Made by a program: the position numbers and the translations under genes. A model generated the notes under the pieces. The model worked only from the letters and a program-made list of their open reading frames with translations, had not been told where the DNA came from and made no database searches. This document shows, piece after piece, positions 60,541 through 64,000 of a DNA stretch of 64,000 nucleotides. The first letter of the stretch is position 1, and the number at the start of each line of letters is the position of its first letter. Source of the DNA: Chitinophagaceae bacterium (GTDB taxonomy: Bacteria; Bacteroidota; Bacteroidia; Chitinophagales; Chitinophagaceae); assembly GCA_019638615.1 (NCBI GenBank), contig JAHBTL010000014.1:62001-126000 (forward strand). Direction: 5' to 3'.

Positions 60541-61446
60541 ATGCAGCTCGTTATAAAAAATCTTTCCAAAACCTATCCCAACGGTAAACAGGCTTTACAT
60601 AATGTTTCGCTTACCATCGGTACAGGAATGTTCGGATTGCTGGGTCAAAACGGTGCAGGGAAATCCACGTTGATGCGCACCATTGCCACCCTGCAGGATG
60701 CAGACAGTGGCAGTATTTTTTTAGAGGGTATTGATGTGCTGAAGCAGCCGCAGGAGATACGTAAAATACTGGGCTACCTGCCGCAGGACTTTGGTGTTTA
60801 CCAGAATGTATCTGCCGAAGAAATGCTGGATCATATTGCCGATATGAAAGGCATCGGTATCAGATCTGAACGCACGAGCGCCGTTGCTGATCTGTTGAAA
60901 AGGGTTAACCTGTATGATGTGCGGAAAAAAAAGCTCGGTTCTTATTCCGGTGGTATGAAACAGCGTTTCGGTATAGCGCAGGCATTATTGGGCAACCCTA
61001 AGCTTATTATCGTGGATGAGCCAACGGCAGGACTTGACCCGCTGGAACGAAACCGGTTCTATAACCTGCTTAGCGAAATAGGTGAGAACACCATTGTTAT
61101 ACTCTCCACCCATATTGTAGAAGATGTATCAACACTTTGCAATGATATGGCGATCATCGGTAACGGTGAAGTGTTGAAAGCCGGGAAGCCGGCCGGTATT
61201 GAAAATGAATTGCGCGGGCAGCTCTGGGAAAAAGAAATCAGCAAGCCTGATCTGCAGGCTTACCTGCAACGGGGCTTACAGGTCATCTCCAACCGGTTCC
61301 ATGCAGGCAGGTTAATTATTACGGTGCTTAGTGATATTGCACCCGACGAAACTTTTACACCGAAAACGCCTTCGCTTGAAGACGCTTATTTCAGGTTGCT
61401 TTCCCACAATCCGCTTACTCATAAAAATATGCCTGCCCATGTTTAA
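60541..61446 (+). CDS. ABC transporter ATP-binding protein (ABC-2 type, copy 2)
   Basis: 301 residues with GQNGAGKS, YSGGMKQR, LIIVDEPTAGLDP and STHIVED, very similar to the protein at 19482, especially from RKKKLGSYSGG to LCNDMAIIG. Its last 8 bp overlap the start of the permease gene (ATG 61439), so the two are translationally coupled, unlike the 6-bp gap in copy 1. Confidence 0.9.
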   Translation: MQLVIKNLSKTYPNGKQALHNVSLTIGTGMFGLLGQNGAGKSTLMRTIATLQDADSGSIFLEGIDVLKQPQEIRKILGYLPQDFGVYQNVSAEEMLDHIADMKGIGIRSERTSAVADLLKRVNLYDVRKKKLGSYSGGMKQRFGIAQALLGNPKLIIVDEPTAGLDPLERNRFYNLLSEIGENTIVILSTHIVEDVSTLCNDMAIIGNGEVLKAGKPAGIENELRGQLWEKEISKPDLQAYLQRGLQVISNRFHAGRLIITVLSDIAPDETFTPKTPSLEDAYFRLLSHNPLTHKNMPAHV

Positions 61447-64000
61447 CACCGTTTTTTCTTTTGAAATAAGACAACAACTGAAAAAGCCTTTTACCTGGGT
61501 TTTCCTGCTGCTTATGATCTCGCAGGGTGTTTATTATATGCATCACTCGGGAGAATTTTACAGCGCAGACAAGACCTATTCCAATGCACCTGCTATCCTG
61601 TACACCGTACTGGCAGGCATGGGCTATATCGGCTTTATCGTAACGGCTATACTGGGCGGCAGTGCGCTCGGCAAGGACATTGATAACCGCACTTCGGCGA
61701 TCCTGTATACTACAAGGGCAGGTGAACGTTCTTTTTTTTGGGCAAGATATGCAGGGTCATTCGCCATACTGTTTCTTTTGTATGCCGGCTACCTGCTGGG
61801 TATTGTTTTTTATAATTATTTACCGGTACCGAATCTCGGGCCTTTTTCATGGGTATCATTGGGAAGGGCCGCACTGATCATTTTTTTACCCAATGTATTT
61901 GTATTGTTTTCACTTTGCGTTGCTGTATCGGTATTGCTCAAAAGCAGTAAAAGCGCTTATGGGATAGCGTTAGCCGGTATGCTGCTGATGATCTTTGCCG
62001 AAACCAGCTTCAACAGCAGTCCGAATGTTGTGCTTGCAGATCCTACCGCATTCTCGGTGCTGCACAACCAGTTAGAGCATCTTTCGCCGCTGGAAAAAAA
62101 TACTTTTGCGCCTCCCTTCTCCGGGTTGCTGTTATATAACCGGCTGATCTGGGTGGGTATTGGTTTGCTCTTATTACTACTGGCAAGCAGACGGTTTTCT
62201 TTCACCTGGTTCAGCCAGGCGGGCGGCAAATCAAAAAAGCAGGTGGAAGAAAAAGGCGAACCGGCAGTTTTATCTGCCAGTTCAAACATGGGCATTGTAA
62301 AGTCCCCGCAGTTATTTTCTTTAAAATCTTACTGGAAAAAAGCAGGCTCGCTTTGCTGGCTGGAATTTAAAAGCGTCACACGCCCGGTGGGGTTCAGGCT
62401 CTTTCTTTCACTGATCCTTATTATCTATATCTGTTATATTGCCGTATGGCAGCAGCAATATTATTCGGCAGCGCCGACATTGCCCGTTACGCTTGAAATT
62501 ACCGGCGTTGTGCTGCCTTTGTCTTTTTATTTTCTCCTGTTCCTCATTATCAATACAACGGAGCTTTTGTTCCGCAACAACACTTCCGGATTCTGGCAGA
62601 TCAGTGATGCGTTGCCTGTGCCTACCTGGGTAACGGTGCTTTCAAAGATCATAGCCATGCTGGGTGTGGCGCTGGTGATGACTTTTTGCCTCATGCTTTT
62701 CGGTATGCTGGTACAGGCGGTCAAAGGATATTATCATTTTGAAACCGGTATTTATTTCCGGGAGCTTTTTATCCGGTGGATGCCCAAGTATCTTTTATAT
62801 ATTTTGCTGACTGTTTTCGTTGCCGGTCTTACTGCCAACCGCTATGCCACGCACTGGATAACCATCCTGTTTTTAATTTTTAGCGTGATCCTCCATGAAA
62901 CAGAGGCTATAGAACAGCACAGGTTCAATTATATGTTTTCTCCCGGCAGCGGACTGGCTACCGACATGAACGGCAGCAGCATCTTCGGAGCAGCACATGG
63001 CTGGTTCATGTTGTACTGGTTTTCACTGGCGATAGCGCTGGTGTCCGTAGCACTGTGGGTATGGCAAAGAGGTACGCCTGCCAGCCTCGTAAAGCGGGTG
63101 GGCAAAAGAATGACGCCCAATCCTGTACTGGTAACGCTTTTCGTAGCAGGTATAGCAGGTTTTATTCTTTGCGAAAAGAAAATTTACCAGACCATTAATG
63201 TGGAAAATAAATTCCAGACAAAAAATGAAGCAAGAGCCGAAGAAGCGCTGTATGAAAAAAGCTATGGTCGCTACCGTACCTATCCCCAACCGGTGATAAA
63301 CGATATTGACCTGACATTGGAACTGTATCCCGAAAACAGGAAGCTGCAGTATACTGCCAGCCTGCTGCTGTCTAACCCGGCAACCATCCCCATTGATACC
63401 CTGCACGTGGAATGGATGGATTTTTCTGTTATGGACAGCTTTGCCGTAAAAGGATATACCGTGAGCCTTTTTAAAAGAGATACTGCGCTGCGACACAATA
63501 TATATGTGCTTGATCATTCCATATTACCCGGAGATAGCATTCAATGTAATGTTGCGGGAAGCATGCGGTATGAAGGTTTTACCAATGATGATCCGCAAAA
63601 AGAGCTTTGTTTTAACGGGAGCTTTCTGTCGCGCAATTTCATTCCTTTCTTTGGGTATGATGACAGGCGTGCGCTTAAAGAAAACCAATACAGGGTGCAG
63701 CACGGGCTTTCAAAATTAGCTTCCCGTTTGCCTGACACAGCAGACAATATAGCGGGTAAGCAACTCTTTGCCTCTACCCAGGCCGGCAGGATGCATTATA
63801 CACTTACTGTCAGCACCAGTGCCGGACAAAGCATTGTCGCACCGGGAAAGCTGCAGAAGGAGTGGCGATCCGGCAACCGGCATTACTATAGGTTCACTAG
63901 TGATCAGTCTGTATTGTTTGACTTTTCTGTCCTTTCAGCCGCTTATGCTGTTACAAAACAACCGGTGAATATTGCAGGAAAAACCATTAATGTGGAAATA
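61439..64000 (+). CDS. ABC-2 permease fused to an M1-like domain (copy 2, cut by window edge)
   Basis: Open from ATG 61439 to the last base, 854 codons with no stop, so the gene continues outside. It aligns with the 1087-aa protein at 20379: EIRQQLKKPFTWVFLLLMIS at the start, LEFKSVTRPVGFRLFLSLIL before the second membrane half, TTELLFRNNTSGFWQISDAL, and the beta domain DIDLTLELYPENRKLQYTAS and LCFNGSFLSRNFIPFFGYDD. The zinc-site region lies beyond the edge, so whether it also lacks ligands cannot be seen. Confidence 0.85.
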   Translation, partial: MFNTVFSFEIRQQLKKPFTWVFLLLMISQGVYYMHHSGEFYSADKTYSNAPAILYTVLAGMGYIGFIVTAILGGSALGKDIDNRTSAILYTTRAGERSFFWARYAGSFAILFLLYAGYLLGIVFYNYLPVPNLGPFSWVSLGRAALIIFLPNVFVLFSLCVAVSVLLKSSKSAYGIALAGMLLMIFAETSFNSSPNVVLADPTAFSVLHNQLEHLSPLEKNTFAPPFSGLLLYNRLIWVGIGLLLLLLASRRFSFTWFSQAGGKSKKQVEEKGEPAVLSASSNMGIVKSPQLFSLKSYWKKAGSLCWLEFKSVTRPVGFRLFLSLILIIYICYIAVWQQQYYSAAPTLPVTLEITGVVLPLSFYFLLFLIINTTELLFRNNTSGFWQISDALPVPTWVTVLSKIIAMLGVALVMTFCLMLFGMLVQAVKGYYHFETGIYFRELFIRWMPKYLLYILLTVFVAGLTANRYATHWITILFLIFSVILHETEAIEQHRFNYMFSPGSGLATDMNGSSIFGAAHGWFMLYWFSLAIALVSVALWVWQRGTPASLVKRVGKRMTPNPVLVTLFVAGIAGFILCEKKIYQTINVENKFQTKNEARAEEALYEKSYGRYRTYPQPVINDIDLTLELYPENRKLQYTASLLLSNPATIPIDTLHVEWMDFSVMDSFAVKGYTVSLFKRDTALRHNIYVLDHSILPGDSIQCNVAGSMRYEGFTNDDPQKELCFNGSFLSRNFIPFFGYDDRRALKENQYRVQHGLSKLASRLPDTADNIAGKQLFASTQAGRMHYTLTVSTSAGQSIVAPGKLQKEWRSGNRHYYRFTSDQSVLFDFSVLSAAYAVTKQPVNIAGKTINVEI

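Overview
The window is chromosomal DNA of a Bacteroidota bacterium, most likely a member of the Chitinophagaceae or a close relative. The evidence is seven TonB-dependent receptors, most with N-terminal carboxypeptidase-regulatory-like domains, DUF4374 lipoproteins, a secreted enzyme with a type IX secretion-like C-terminus, promoters of the Bacteroidota TTTG-N19-TAnnTTTG kind, and RAYT/REP elements with Bacteroidota-style CCCCAAC..GTTGGGG cores. No tRNA, rRNA, CRISPR array or integrase was seen. The species assignment is inference.

Layout. 0-2.4 kb: edge fragment, a 59-aa basic protein, a PHA-granule-region family protein and a baeRF-type release-factor paralogue. 2.6-9.0 kb: a TonB receptor, a periplasmic PAP2 protein, an EamA protein, then an AT-rich PAP2 phosphatase overlapping an EptA-type phosphoethanolamine transferase (probable lipid A remodelling pair). 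9.1-12.2 kb: a PNGase F-like secreted deglycosidase and a scar where an FtsX-type permease and an unidentified membrane protein are both cut. 12.2-16.5 kb: AraC regulator, heme-type TonB receptor, HmuY lipoprotein, small membrane protein. 17.0-23.6 kb: FyuA-like receptor, ABC ATPase, and ABC permease fused to an M1-peptidase-like domain whose zinc ligands are all substituted. 23.7-33.6 kb: an AT-rich accessory stretch in which a YbtPQ/IrtAB-like ABC pair is split by KilA-N, ArsR and SRPBCC genes, next to RhuM, DUF1761, DUF6157 and DUF4240 genes. 33.7-41.4 kb: a XusAB-like TonB receptor plus DUF4374 lipoprotein, two AraC regulators, a second KilA-N gene and a membrane methyltransferase. 41.9-47.5 kb: a metal-uptake operon (His-rich protein, CxxC-bearing TonB receptor, thioredoxin, TPR protein, HAD phosphatase) next to a DtxR/MntR-type regulator with palindromic operators. 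47.6-55.3 kb: histone-like protein, methyltransferase, AraC, and a second XusAB-like set with a DUF4198 protein. 55.4-57.0 kb: REP elements around a crippled RAYT transposase and an HTH gene. 57.0-64.0 kb: AraC and a second FyuA-like receptor, ATPase and permease/M1-like set, running off the right edge.

Together the window reads as an iron and metal acquisition island: heme, xenosiderophore and FyuA/Ybt-like systems, with no siderophore biosynthesis gene visible, which suggests piracy of siderophores made by others. Control appears to be two-tiered. PchR/YbtA-like AraC proteins may act on direct repeats about 21 bp apart, and a DtxR-type repressor may act on ATTAGA..TCTAAT palindromes lying in promoter spacers.

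The most unusual points are (1) two copies of a receptor, ATPase and permease-pseudo-peptidase module with a RExxR-x18-Q remnant of the HExxH-x18-E site, and (2) accessory KilA-N/RhuM genes that repeatedly sit beside duplicated ends of the neighbouring iron genes, so that the host genes keep their 3' ends, terminators or promoters.
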